Source: Algoriphagus antarcticus
GTDB taxonomy: Bacteria; Bacteroidota; Bacteroidia; Cytophagales; Cyclobacteriaceae
DNA length: 64,000 nucleotides
NCBI RefSeq assembly: GCF_002150685.1
Contig: NZ_MSSW01000019.1
Location: 1-64,000 of the forward strand
Direction of reading: 5' to 3'
Part shown: positions 34,217 to 43,749 of the stretch, in pieces
Layout: every line of letters starts with the position of its first letter
Numbering within the stretch: the first letter of the stretch is position 1
Program-made: the position numbers and the translations under genes
Notes under the pieces: generated by a model
Told to the model about the DNA's origin: nothing
Database searches by the model: none
The model's input: only the letters and a program-made list of their open reading frames with translations

Positions 34217-35128
34217 ATGAGTACTTCCCGGCTTTTTGCCTATTTACAGCTGACACGACCAGCCAATGTAGTCACAGCTATAGCTGACATTTGGGCTGGG
34301 CTTGCTGTTGCCGGTGCTTGGACTTATATCATTACCTGGGGTTCTGGTAGCAATGAGCTCTTTCTAAACCTGGGATGGCTTTCACTGGGCACAATTGGAT
34401 TATATGCTGGTGGAGTGGCGTTCAATGATGTCTTCGATGCAGACCTAGATGCAGTTGAAAGACCAGAAAGACCGATTCCAAGTGGTAGAGCTTCCAAAGC
34501 TGGTGCTGCATGGATGTCTTTTATATTACTTATAGTAGGAGTCGTAGCGGCGGCTCAAGTGAATTTGATTTCTGCGGGAATAGCTTTAGGGGTGGCAATC
34601 TTGGCTGTTGCATATGATTACTGGGGAAAGCATCAAAACTACTTAGGTCCTATCAATATGGGACTTTGCCGCTCCGGCAACTTACTTCTCGGAATCAGTG
34701 TAATACCTGAACTGTTGTCCACATTTTGGCCACTCGGTCTGATCCCACTCATTTTCGTAGCGGCTATCACGATGATCAGTCGTGGCGAAGTGCATGGAAA
34801 AAACAGAAATGCGCTTTATGGCGGTTTGACTATGTACTTGATAGTGATCTTCATGATCGGCGCGATACCAATTATGCATAGCACTCCATTTTGGGAAGTA
34901 CTTCCATTTTTAGCCTTACTCAGCTACATGATTTTTCCGCCATTGATCAAGGCTATTCGCAGCCAAGACCCAAAACTAATAGGCAAATCCGTCAAAGCTG
35001 CCGTTATTTCCCTCATTATTGTCAATGCTTCCATAGCCGCAGCTTTCGCAGGATGGAAGATTGGAATAATTGTGTTATTGTTACTTCCAATATCCCTTTG
35101 GCTAGCCAAGAAATTTGCTGTCACCTAA
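34217..35128 (+). CDS. eboC: EboC, UbiA-like prenyltransferase
   Basis: Membrane protein of 303 residues with about eight or nine helices. It has the UbiA pattern NDVFDADLDAVERPERPIPSG near residue 73 (first Asp-rich motif) and YDYWGKHQNYLGPINMGLCR near 135, where the second Asp-rich motif of active UbiA enzymes sits but is altered here, with few acidic residues. The family transfers isoprenoid chains to ring acceptors in the membrane. The start ATG at 34217 is preferred over the TTG one codon before. It is the fourth-ring prenylation candidate of the ebo pathway; the acceptor could be the product of EboD. Confidence 0.88.
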   Translation: MSTSRLFAYLQLTRPANVVTAIADIWAGLAVAGAWTYIITWGSGSNELFLNLGWLSLGTIGLYAGGVAFNDVFDADLDAVERPERPIPSGRASKAGAAWMSFILLIVGVVAAAQVNLISAGIALGVAILAVAYDYWGKHQNYLGPINMGLCRSGNLLLGISVIPELLSTFWPLGLIPLIFVAAITMISRGEVHGKNRNALYGGLTMYLIVIFMIGAIPIMHSTPFWEVLPFLALLSYMIFPPLIKAIRSQDPKLIGKSVKAAVISLIIVNASIAAAFAGWKIGIIVLLLLPISLWLAKKFAVT

Positions 35129-35199
35129 GACCAAGAACTAAAAGTCGCTCGGAATTGTATTTATTCCAGCAATCAGCCTAAGCTATTACCCTGTTGATT

Positions 35200-36354
35200 A
35201 TGAATACGATTATTGAACAATCATTTTCAGTACCCTTTAAATATTCTGTCTGCTTCTCTGAGGATATTTTCTCATTGAAGAATACAGTATTTGTAGATCT
35301 TCTGGAGAAAGAGAGGCGCCCTAAGGTTCTTTTTGTGATAGATGATGGGGTCACGGAAGCTCATCCTAATTTAGTTGCCCAACTGAAATCCTATGGAAAT
35401 GCCCATTCTAAATTCTTTTCCACAGCCTGTGATCCGATAATCGTTGTGGGTGGAGAAGCTTGCAAAAATGACGAGGCAGTTTACAAAAAGATTGTAGAAG
35501 CGACCCATTTATATGGTATTGACAGGCATTCTTATATTGCAGTGATTGGCGGTGGTGCTGTGATTGATATGGTTGGTTTTGCTGCAGCAATATCCCATCG
35601 TGGAATTCGCTTGATCCGTATTCCTACCACAGTTTTATCACAAAATGACTCTGCAGTTGGTGTAAAAAACTCTGTAAATCTTTTCGGAAAAAAGAATTAC
35701 TTAGGCACATTTACTCCACCTTATGCAGTTTTAAATGATTTTAAGTTCCTAAAAACTCTGGATGATCGAGATTGGAGATCTGGAATATCTGAAGCGATCA
35801 AAGTGGCTTTAATCAAGGATTTAAGCTTTTTTACCTGGATAGAAGATCATTCTTCAGCTCTCGCAACACGAGATATGAACCCAATGCAAGAGTTGATCAT
35901 TAGATGTGCCCAGATGCACTTGGATCATATCTCTGGAAAAGATCCCTTCGAATTTGGCTCTTCCCGTCCATTGGATTTTGGGCATTGGGCTGCTCACAAA
36001 TTAGAGCATTTGAGTGACTTTAGAATTCGTCATGGCGAAGCTGTTGCAATTGGAATTGCATTGGACTCTACCTATTCGTATCTGAAAGGATGGATATCAG
36101 AAGCTGATCTTACCAGAATTATAGCTGTCTTCAAGACCTTAGGCTTTGAGCTTTTCGTCCCAGAATTAGGTGGTGAGAATCTAATCAAAGGCTTGCAGGA
36201 ATTCCAAGAGCACTTAGGCGGCCAACTTACTATTATGCTTTTGACGGCCTTAGGCAAAGGTGAGGAAGTTCACGAAATGGATCATGAATTAATCCATCAA
36301 TCGGTTGATTTGCTCAAAAGTTTCAACCAAAAGGAAAATTTAGTTAATAGTTAA
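35200..36354 (+). CDS. eboD: EboD, dehydroquinate-synthase-like sugar phosphate cyclase
   Basis: Protein of 384 residues of the 3-dehydroquinate synthase/EVS superfamily. Conserved parts: AVIGGGAVIDMVGFAAA near residue 115, RIPTTVLSQNDSAVGVKN near 140, SEAIKVALIKD near 200, and DFGHWAAHKLEH near 260, with metal-binding Glu and His residues. These enzymes close a sugar phosphate to a carbocycle using NAD and a metal. Sequence differences from AroB suggest a different substrate, as known for ebo. ATG at 35200 is chosen; the TTG six bases upstream gives no extra conserved residues. Confidence 0.9.
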   Translation: MNTIIEQSFSVPFKYSVCFSEDIFSLKNTVFVDLLEKERRPKVLFVIDDGVTEAHPNLVAQLKSYGNAHSKFFSTACDPIIVVGGEACKNDEAVYKKIVEATHLYGIDRHSYIAVIGGGAVIDMVGFAAAISHRGIRLIRIPTTVLSQNDSAVGVKNSVNLFGKKNYLGTFTPPYAVLNDFKFLKTLDDRDWRSGISEAIKVALIKDLSFFTWIEDHSSALATRDMNPMQELIIRCAQMHLDHISGKDPFEFGSSRPLDFGHWAAHKLEHLSDFRIRHGEAVAIGIALDSTYSYLKGWISEADLTRIIAVFKTLGFELFVPELGGENLIKGLQEFQEHLGGQLTIMLLTALGKGEEVHEMDHELIHQSVDLLKSFNQKENLVNS

Positions 36355-36378
36355 TTCAGTAAAACATCATCTTTACTC

Positions 36379-37590
36379 ATGGAAATCAAGGGTTTTCACC
36401 TCAGTTATTGCAGCAATATTCACCCCGGAGAAAGCTGGGAGGCAACCTTCAAAAATCTAAAAATTTACATTCCTGAAGTTAAAAAGCGTTTGAATGCAGA
36501 TAAACCATTCGGAATTGGCTTGCGGCTTTCTCATGACGCAAGCTTAGTACTTGAAAAGCCTGATCAATTGGCTCAATTCAAGTCTTGGCTAGATTCTGAA
36601 AATGCCTACGTGTTTACAATGAATTGCTTTCCGTATGGAGATTTTCATCGCACGGTTGTCAAAGACCAGGTTCATTTCCCCGACTGGACAACTACTGAGC
36701 GTCGGGATTATACCATTAGATCATTTCGCCTTTTAGCACACCTTCTTCCTGAAGGAATGGGTGGTGGTATTTCCACATCTCCGATTTCATACAGACCTTG
36801 GTTTAAATCTGAGTCCGAATTGAATGCAGGAATGGAGATTGCCACAAAGCATTTGCTGGAAGTCGTAGCTGAATTGGCAGAGATCAAAAAGCAAACTGGA
36901 AAATCGCTGCATCTCGATATAGAACCAGAGCCTGATGGGATTCTCGAAAATTCAGATGAGATGATCTGGCTATTTTCAGATTGGCTGCTTCCAAAAGGAA
37001 AACCCTGGCTGGCGGAAAAGCTGAATGTTTCTGAAGAACTGGCAGAAGAGTATCTGAAAGAACACATTCAGGTCTGTTACGATGTCTGTCATTTTGCAAT
37101 CGTCTATGAAAAGCCAGAAGATACATTTTTGAAATTTGATGAAGCTGGTTTAAAAATCGGAAAAATTCAGATTTCAGCCGCTCTGAAGATGATGATCCCC
37201 CAACAGTTAGAAGCCCGCAATCTCCTTAAGGTTAACTTGTTGCCTTTCGAAGAATCTACTTATTTACATCAGGTAGTTGCCAAGAAGAAAGATGGAAGTT
37301 TGCAATCCTATCCTGATTTGCCAGATGCACTTAAAATTTTGGATACCACAGATGAAGAGGAATGGAGAATCCATTTCCACGTCCCCGTCTTTTTAGAAAA
37401 TTATGGTACTTTAGCATCCACCCAAGATCAAATTTCAATTGTACTTAATGAGGTTTTAAAAAATCCATCTTTGACAAATCACCTGGAAGTGGAGACTTAT
37501 ACTTGGGAGGTTTTACCAGAAAACACACGATTAAGCTTAGGAGAATCTATCTCCAGAGAATTGGCTTGGGTAATCGGAAAAATGAATTAG
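36379..37590 (+). CDS. eboE: EboE, xylose isomerase-like TIM barrel protein
   Basis: Protein of 403 residues with a TIM-barrel of the sugar isomerase/epimerase type: HLSYCSNIHPGESWE at the start, LHLDIEPEPDGILENSDE near residue 175, and CYDVCHFAIVYE near 233 are in places where such enzymes bind a metal. Ebo E proteins are called metabolite traffic proteins in some annotations, without shown chemistry. It lies 24 nucleotides after eboD and one nucleotide before eboF, so it is in the same operon. It may handle the polar precursor made around EboD; this is inference. Confidence 0.85.
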   Translation: MEIKGFHLSYCSNIHPGESWEATFKNLKIYIPEVKKRLNADKPFGIGLRLSHDASLVLEKPDQLAQFKSWLDSENAYVFTMNCFPYGDFHRTVVKDQVHFPDWTTTERRDYTIRSFRLLAHLLPEGMGGGISTSPISYRPWFKSESELNAGMEIATKHLLEVVAELAEIKKQTGKSLHLDIEPEPDGILENSDEMIWLFSDWLLPKGKPWLAEKLNVSEELAEEYLKEHIQVCYDVCHFAIVYEKPEDTFLKFDEAGLKIGKIQISAALKMMIPQQLEARNLLKVNLLPFEESTYLHQVVAKKKDGSLQSYPDLPDALKILDTTDEEEWRIHFHVPVFLENYGTLASTQDQISIVLNEVLKNPSLTNHLEVETYTWEVLPENTRLSLGESISRELAWVIGKMN

Positions 37591-37591
37591 A

Positions 37592-38971
37592 ATGAAAAAA
37601 ACAGTCGTTTTAGATATAGTAGCACTTTCGCCAAGAGTAATAGGAGAGCATACTCCTTTTTTAAAAAAGTGGATTGAAAAGCATAAGCAGGCTGTAGTGG
37701 AACCAGTTTTGCCAGCAGTGACGTGCGCTGCACAGTCTGTTTATTTGACAGGAAAGATGCCTAACGAAAATGGTATCGTCGGTAACGGCTGGTATTTTCA
37801 GGATGAATGCGAAATCAAATTTTGGAGACAGTCCAATAAGCTTGTCCAGTCGCCGAAGATCTGGGAAATACTGAAAAAAGAGAACCCCAGCTTCACCGTT
37901 GCGAATATGTTTTGGTGGTATAATATGTATTCGAGCGTGGACTATGCAGTTACTCCTCGCCCACTTTATCTAGCAGATGGAAGAAAAGAACCCGATTGTC
38001 ACAGCCAGCCTATGGATTTGCGAGATCGACTGCAAAAAGAACTGGGACAGTTTCCTTTATTTTCCTTTTGGGGTCCAAATGCAAATATTGCATCAAGCAA
38101 GTGGATCGCTGAGGCTTCGAAGAAAGTCGATGAATGGCACAATCCTACGCTCAATCTGATTTACATTCCTCATTTGGATTATTCCCTTCAGAAGTATGGG
38201 ATTGATTTCAAGGAGATCGGTAAGTATCTGAAAGAAGTTGATGATCTGGCAAAGGATCTTATTACTTACTTCGAAAATCAGGGCACTCAGGTGATTTTGC
38301 TTTCAGAATATGGGATCACTTCTGTGAGTAAGCCCGTGCACTTGAATCGACTTTTTAGAGAGCAAGGCTGGATTCAGGTAAAAGATGAGCAAGGATTGGA
38401 GACTTTGGACCCAGGAACTTCCAAAGCTTTTGCGATTGCGGATCATCAGGTTGCCCATGTGCATGTTAATGATTTGAGTATTTTGCCTCAGGTCAAAAAG
38501 CTTCTTAAAGAGACCCCTGGGGTGGAATTGGTTCTAGACTCAGAAGGAAAAAAGCAGCATCACATAGACCATGAACGCGCAGGTGATTTGGTCGTGATGG
38601 CTGATAAGGATTCTTGGTTCACCTACTATTTCTGGATGGACGATGCCAAAGCACCTGACTATGCTCGCTGTGTGGATATCCACAAAAAACCAGGTTACGA
38701 TCCTGTAGAGTTGGTCTTGAACCCAGAAATCAAAATCCCAATGTTGACCGTTGGGTCAAAAGTACTTAAGAAAAAACTAGGTTTCCGATACTTAATGGAT
38801 GTGATACCTTTGGACGCCACATTGGTGAAAGGGGCGCACGGGAGATTGAGTGAAGACGATTTGGATAAGCCTTTACTAGTAGCTGACGAAAAATTAGTGA
38901 ACCAAAAGTCTTTAAAACCTACAGATGTTTTTGAAGTGATTTTGAATGCTGTGAGGGGTGAAGGGATTTGA
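37592..38971 (+). CDS. eboF: EboF, nucleotide pyrophosphatase/phosphodiesterase family
   Basis: Protein of 459 residues of the alkaline-phosphatase/NPP superfamily. Visible parts: VLDIVALSPRVIGEHTPF at the start, PAVTCAAQSVYLTGKMPNENGIVGNGWYF near residue 40 (the Thr nucleophile and nearby turn), IYIPHLDYSLQKYG near 190, ILLSEYGITSV near 235 and GAHGRLSEDD near 410, which supply metal ligands. It would cleave phosphodiester or pyrophosphate bonds. It is the last ebo gene. No terminator is evident downstream; it converges with the broken dinD gene. Confidence 0.87.
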   Translation: MKKTVVLDIVALSPRVIGEHTPFLKKWIEKHKQAVVEPVLPAVTCAAQSVYLTGKMPNENGIVGNGWYFQDECEIKFWRQSNKLVQSPKIWEILKKENPSFTVANMFWWYNMYSSVDYAVTPRPLYLADGRKEPDCHSQPMDLRDRLQKELGQFPLFSFWGPNANIASSKWIAEASKKVDEWHNPTLNLIYIPHLDYSLQKYGIDFKEIGKYLKEVDDLAKDLITYFENQGTQVILLSEYGITSVSKPVHLNRLFREQGWIQVKDEQGLETLDPGTSKAFAIADHQVAHVHVNDLSILPQVKKLLKETPGVELVLDSEGKKQHHIDHERAGDLVVMADKDSWFTYYFWMDDAKAPDYARCVDIHKKPGYDPVELVLNPEIKIPMLTVGSKVLKKKLGFRYLMDVIPLDATLVKGAHGRLSEDDLDKPLLVADEKLVNQKSLKPTDVFEVILNAVRGEGI

Positions 38972-39077
38972 GATTTTTGATCTGTAATTTGATATTGCGT
39001 TAAATATGAATGAAGTGCTTTAGTTTTAATTTGATGTTTCAAAGGGACTGGTTTTCAGTGAGTTTATGACTATTAGG

Positions 39078-39914
39078 CTACTTTTTCTTCCTAGTACCCT
39101 TTAATACTTTCTTTTCATCTCCATCCAGTTTTCGCTGTAGTTTTTTCACATCCTCACCAGGAGGCAGGTTTTCAGGAATAATACCTCTTTGGGTGAGCAT
39201 ATCCCTTACCGCAGTGTTATTGTCAACGTGTTCTCTTTCAATTTTTGATTGCCCTTTCAAGTCTTTACTCTGAACATTCAAGCCTGTCATTTCTGCTGCT
39301 AAATCTTTGGCTTTTATACTTATGGTAGGTAAAAAGTCAGCCACTGGTCTGGTCTCGGGGACTCCCATTTTTCTCTTGAGAGTCTGCGTATTTAATCGAA
39401 ATAAGGCTTGATCACCTTTGCTTCTGATAATTGCAAAACCCTTGGTGTCCACTCCTCTTTCGTACAAAATACCCGATAGCATTTTTTCAGTTTGACTCAG
39501 GTTTTTTCTAACTTTTACACGTTCGTAATCCAGAAGTCGTTGCTCCACTAACTCAGCACGGCGGGTTTGTACAGCAAAGTAATTTTGTGCAAATGAAATC
39601 TCTTCTTTCCGGCTATCTCCATTTTGAGCTATTAAGTAGCATGCATAACGCGTAAGTAAGATCTCATCGATCTCTTTTTCTGCACCTTTTGGCATAGGGA
39701 TCGTTTTCCTAACGTCAGGAAAATGATAAGCCACATCTTCTCCTGCATTTTTGCAGGCATCTTTGGCTTTTTGGATCACCTTCTCAAAATTCTCCCACTT
39801 GCTGTAGCCTAGTAAGTCTTGCTATTCTCTAGCGCTCCAGCATTCCACACCTTCTAGTACGGAAGCAGCAGCTTCAAATCGTGCAAAGAGAGCTTTAATT
39901 TCTTCTGATTTCAT
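39078..39914 (-). pseudogene. dinD: dinD with an in-frame amber codon
   Basis: From the ATG at 39914 the frame reads MKSEEIKALFARFEAAASVL then ECWSARE, and a TAG at 39824-39822, then QDLLGYSKWENFEKVIQKAKDAC and a normal DinD body (TRYACYLIAQNGDSRKEEI, YFAVQTRRAELVE) to 39078. DinD's usual motif is WSARDLxxxLGY; one base change from a Leu codon TTG to TAG explains it. The next possible start, GTG at 39779, would drop the DNA-binding BRO-like segment. DinD is a DNA-damage-induced protein related to antirepressors. It is therefore a nonsense pseudogene or a suppressed gene. Confidence 0.82.
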
Positions 39915-40136
39915 GTTCTTTCTTGGTTAAAAATGAGTTTCAATAGCTGATTCTTTGCAAAAAGTATCCAACAATGTTTATTATATAAAGAAGATCGTAT
40001 TCAAATTCAAGATGCATTAACTAACTAAATCTAATGCAACAATATCATTTTTCAAATCGATCAATCATAAATTCATTATTGGATTCGTTCTACGCTCATT
40101 ATCCTTCAATTCCGTACTTTTAAAAAAAAATGATTC

Positions 40137-41147
40137 ATGAGCAAGTCATCAAACCAATATTTCTACTTCTTACTTATTCTGATTTTAGGCTTCGCCTGCG
40201 GCAAAAAAGATGAGAAATGTGAGATTTCCTCAGAGATTCTAAATCAGGATGTGACCTTGAAAGTCAATCGATTGGAAAAGGATTTTTTCGCAGCTAAAAG
40301 TGTGAGTGATTTCAGTTATTTGCTGGAGGAAAATCCTGAGTTTGCAAAGGAATACTTACAAATGGATCTTTATCCAAGTCTTGATAGCTTGGCCGCAGAG
40401 CTTTTGGCTATTCACCAAGACTCATCCATGCGAGTGCTTTTTGATTCGGTAGAAGTAGCATTCAGTGACTTTTCACAGGTAGAAAAAGAACTGGAAACCG
40501 CCTTCAAAGCTATTAAGTATTACTTTCCCGAATTCCAAGTGCCCAAAGTTTATACCTTCGTATCAGGCTTTAATTCTGATTTGATCGTCACTGATGATTT
40601 AATCGTTATCGGACTGGATTATTTTCTGCCGCCAGCACATACTTTTCAGCCGGAACTTCCGCGGTATATGGCCGAGCGATATGATAAGCCATACATCGTG
40701 CCCATGATTGTTATGGCTATTTCTGCCAGATTTAATCAGACCAATCCATCAGATAATACACTGCTGGCAGAGATGGTTTATTACGGTAAAACATACCATT
40801 TCACCAAGGCCATTTTGCCTTGCACTTCTGATCAATATATTATTGGTTATACACCTGAGGCCATCACTGAGAGCTTTGAAAATGAAGAATTGATTTGGTC
40901 ACATTTTGTGGAAAATGAATTGCTGTATGAGACTAACCCTTTTGAAATCAGGAAATACATCGGTGAAGCACCGTTTACAGATGCTATAAGCACCAAAGCT
41001 CCAGGTCGATTAGGAAGATGGCTCGGCTGGAATATTGTGGATGATTATCAGTTCAACCAAGATGTCCCATTGGATTTGCTAATGGCGGAGCCTGATGCTG
41101 AGAAGATATTCAGAGAATCTGGCTACAGACCGAGGACAGGACCATAA
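40137..41147 (+). CDS. gldB: GldB-like gliding motility lipoprotein
   Basis: Lipoprotein of 336 residues: signal peptide and lipobox GFAC (Cys near residue 22). The order of segments (VNRLEKDFFAA, YFPEFQVPKVYTFVSGFN, DDLIVIGLDYFLP near 150) matches GldB, a lipoprotein needed for gliding and type 9 secretion in flavobacteria. In Cytophagales, gldB occurs in non-gliding species too, so motility cannot be inferred. It stands alone on the plus strand between minus-strand dinD and the fasciclin gene. Confidence 0.85.
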   Translation: MSKSSNQYFYFLLILILGFACGKKDEKCEISSEILNQDVTLKVNRLEKDFFAAKSVSDFSYLLEENPEFAKEYLQMDLYPSLDSLAAELLAIHQDSSMRVLFDSVEVAFSDFSQVEKELETAFKAIKYYFPEFQVPKVYTFVSGFNSDLIVTDDLIVIGLDYFLPPAHTFQPELPRYMAERYDKPYIVPMIVMAISARFNQTNPSDNTLLAEMVYYGKTYHFTKAILPCTSDQYIIGYTPEAITESFENEELIWSHFVENELLYETNPFEIRKYIGEAPFTDAISTKAPGRLGRWLGWNIVDDYQFNQDVPLDLLMAEPDAEKIFRESGYRPRTGP

Positions 41148-41267
41148 GTTTTGATGAAAAAGAAACAACTTTTGTTCTGATCATTTTCTGTTATTAAAAA
41201 CAATAAAAAATTACTAGTCGGGCTCTTTGTGATAAACTCTACTATCACTGTGGAGTAGATGAAACAT

Positions 41268-41299
41268 AAAAAAAACGGACTTCCATAGAAGCCCGCTTT
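41268..41299 (-). terminator. Rho-independent terminator of the fasciclin gene
   Basis: On the minus strand, stem CGGGCTTC / GAAGTCCG with a four-base loop (41276-41295), one G-T pair, then a run of T after the stem. It sits 20-50 bases after the fasciclin stop codon. Confidence 0.8.
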
Positions 41300-41319
41300 A
41301 ACACTAAACCCACCAAAAA

Positions 41320-42273
41320 TTACTCAGGTACTATTACTTGATCAATCACATGGATGACTCCATTCGTTGCATGGATATTCAGCATGGATGGCACTAAACC
41401 ACTTTCATTAATCATCAATCCAGGAAGATCTACAGTTAAATTCCTTCCCTCCAATAATGTAGGAAGGCTAGCTCCATTACGTAAGTCTTGAGAGAATGCT
41501 CTTGCTGGCACTACATGGTATAAAAGGACGTCTGTCAATAAATTCAAATCGATTTCATCTACTCCACTTACTTCAAGAGCAGTATACAAATTTTCAAAAG
41601 CAGCATCGGTCGGTGCAAAAACAGTTAAATTATCACCTGTACCACCACTAACTGCATCTACCAAACCAGCTCTCGAAAGTGCAGCTACCAATTGTGTGAA
41701 TTCAGGAGTAGCGGCTGTTGTATTTTCAATTGCTATTTCAGCAATGTTTTTCGTTGGAGCAGTAATTACATAATCAAGTGTATGAATAACTCCGTTGCTG
41801 GCCATTTTATCTACCGCAGTAATCTTAGAATTACCATTGATCCATATTCCGCCGGTAGGATCAAAACTCACATAAAATTTGCTGCCTCCTAGGGAAGTAA
41901 CCGGTCCTGCTACCACGTCTCCAGAAGCAACGTTTGCAGGGACCACATGATACGTCAATATATTTGCCAAATCAGGACTACTAAGTAATGCAGCGGCAGT
42001 AAGGCTGTTGTCCGTCAAGAAATCCCCAAACGCAGCATTTGTTGGTGCAAAAATGGTAAATGGCCCAGCACCACTCAGGTCGTCAGCTAACCCTGCCGTT
42101 GTGACTGCTGCAGTAAGAGTAGAGAAATTAGGGTCGCCCACTAATACGTCTACAACATCTGGTTCTGGCATCCTTTCGTCGACAACGTCTTTACAGGATG
42201 AAAATCCTACAAACATGGCAATAGGAAAGGCTAGCGCAAGTAGCCGTCTGGTGTTAAAATTTAATTTTTTCAT
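41320..42273 (-). CDS. Two-domain fasciclin (FAS1) lipoprotein
   Basis: Lipoprotein of 317 residues, lipobox FSSC (Cys27), then two FAS1 domains at about 40-170 and 180-315. Each holds the FAS1 marks: GPFTIFAPTNAAFGDFL and LTYHVVPANV with NGVIHTLDYVI in domain 1, then LTVFAPTDAAFENL and LLYHVVPARAFS with NGVIHVIDQVIVPE in domain 2. FAS1 domains mediate adhesion or ligand binding outside the cell. In Bacteroidota such lipoproteins are common and of unknown partners. A terminator follows; the 252 bases upstream hold its promoter, not identified. Confidence 0.92.
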   Translation of the reverse strand: MKKLNFNTRRLLALAFPIAMFVGFSSCKDVVDERMPEPDVVDVLVGDPNFSTLTAAVTTAGLADDLSGAGPFTIFAPTNAAFGDFLTDNSLTAAALLSSPDLANILTYHVVPANVASGDVVAGPVTSLGGSKFYVSFDPTGGIWINGNSKITAVDKMASNGVIHTLDYVITAPTKNIAEIAIENTTAATPEFTQLVAALSRAGLVDAVSGGTGDNLTVFAPTDAAFENLYTALEVSGVDEIDLNLLTDVLLYHVVPARAFSQDLRNGASLPTLLEGRNLTVDLPGLMINESGLVPSMLNIHATNGVIHVIDQVIVPE

Positions 42274-42525
42274 ATAGTTGGTTATTTGGTTGAGAATGGT
42301 AAACTAACTCAAGGCCATATGGTTTTTGAAAACACCAACTTTTTTATATTTTAAAGAAACAGATAAACTTAATAGTCAACTAATTAACAAATAAACCTTG
42401 ATGTTAATAGACTGATTTTATGGGTAAAATGAATAAAACTCTTTTGAAATACACAGAGATCAAGATTCAAATTGCGCTAAAAAAAATGAGGGATCATCTA
42501 AAAATAGTTGACAGAAAAATCGTTC

Positions 42526-43749
42526 TCAACCTGTCAAAATGATGAATTGATCTTGCATACTAAGCGGATTCTTACCATGATCAATTACTTTCTTTAAGCG
42601 AGAAACCGCCTGCTCTTTGGTGAAATGTTGCTCAGCTAATTTCCGCGAGTTCGCACCCATTTTTGCCAGTTCTCTCGTGTTTTGTTCTAGCTTTTCCAGC
42701 CTCTCAAAAGTAAATTCGATTTTCGAAGGAAAACAAGAAATTCCAAGTTGATGTGTCTTCACCAAATCATAAACCCATCCTTTGTGATTAACCAAAATGG
42801 CTTTGCCAGCAGCCAAGGCATCAAAAAACTTATTTGGACTGTTAGTTTTTAACACCGGTAAATGCGCAAAAGATATCCATGCAAAGTCGGCCAGACTGAG
42901 TATTTCATTGACTTTTCCTTTAGACCCAAAAGGAATGAAATGAACCTGAGAAAGTGATTTACCCGAAACAACTCGCCGGAGTTCAGCCTCATGACTTCCC
43001 TCTCCCATAATCAGAAACTGCCAGTTTTTACCTCTCGCTTTTGCTAGTTCAGCAAGATTCAGTAGCTCATTTACAGCATTCACCTGACCCAAAGCTCCCG
43101 TGTATGCAATGGTCAATGTATGGTCCAAAGCATATTTGCGAAGAAGATTCTCACTTTTCTCCATTGGAAAAAAACTGTCCAAATCTGAGAAATTTGGAAT
43201 CAGATAAATTTGTTGTTGCGGAGTGACTTTACGTAAATGATCCGCTATGCCCGGAGACAACGCAACAAGGCTCAATGCTTGCTGGTAGATCTTTTTCTCC
43301 AGTGAAATTAAACTTCTTTTCAGCAATGGATTCTTGATTGCGCCCACTTCAATCGGCGCCTGAGGCCAGAGATCCCTTACTTCAAAAATATAAGGAATAG
43401 CTAACCTCTTTTTTGCCCAAATCCCAAGCAATCCTGTAGTCAACGGAGTGGAAGTGACATACAATAAATCTGGCCTTCGAAGTTTTTTGATCAATTTCTT
43501 CGCTTGGCGAACGTAGCTCAGAAACGATAAAACACGCTTGAAAAACCCATAGTTCTGATCATAAATAACAGGCAAATAATGAACCTTGATTCCGTCAATC
43601 CATCGTTGGTCGTAGTCAGTTTGCGCTCCGCCAGTGATCATCTCCACTTCATGACCAGCATCCACCAACCCTTTTGCTAGGTAATAGGAGCGCACGGCAC
43701 CACCTTCGGCTGGAGTTTTGAAATACTGATGGATGTAAATAATCCTCAT
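42526..43749 (-). CDS. Family 4 glycosyltransferase
   Basis: Protein of 407 residues with a GT-B fold, retaining GT4 type like WbuB. The start MRIIYIHQYFKTPAEGGAVRSYYLAKGL is the donor-site-facing amino domain; YTGALGQVNAVNELLNLAEL and IPFGSKGKVNEILSLADFAWIS, then SPNKFFDALAAGKAILVNHKGW (the E-x7-E-like region is changed) mark the nucleotide-sugar domain. The ATG at 43749 overlaps the asnB stop codon as ATGA, so the upstream codons are not used and the gene is translationally coupled to asnB. It likely adds a sugar to a surface polysaccharide or lipid. Confidence 0.88.
   Translation of the reverse strand: MRIIYIHQYFKTPAEGGAVRSYYLAKGLVDAGHEVEMITGGAQTDYDQRWIDGIKVHYLPVIYDQNYGFFKRVLSFLSYVRQAKKLIKKLRRPDLLYVTSTPLTTGLLGIWAKKRLAIPYIFEVRDLWPQAPIEVGAIKNPLLKRSLISLEKKIYQQALSLVALSPGIADHLRKVTPQQQIYLIPNFSDLDSFFPMEKSENLLRKYALDHTLTIAYTGALGQVNAVNELLNLAELAKARGKNWQFLIMGEGSHEAELRRVVSGKSLSQVHFIPFGSKGKVNEILSLADFAWISFAHLPVLKTNSPNKFFDALAAGKAILVNHKGWVYDLVKTHQLGISCFPSKIEFTFERLEKLEQNTRELAKMGANSRKLAEQHFTKEQAVSRLKKVIDHGKNPLSMQDQFIILTG

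Noticed and set aside
36708-37067. Serine-rich minus-strand frame in eboE
   Set aside because: Antisense of a conserved ebo gene; composition is an artefact of the opposite strand.
39078-39779. dinD read as an intact gene starting at GTG 39779
   Set aside because: Family similarity continues upstream through an in-frame TAG to the ATG at 39914, so the GTG is not the natural start.
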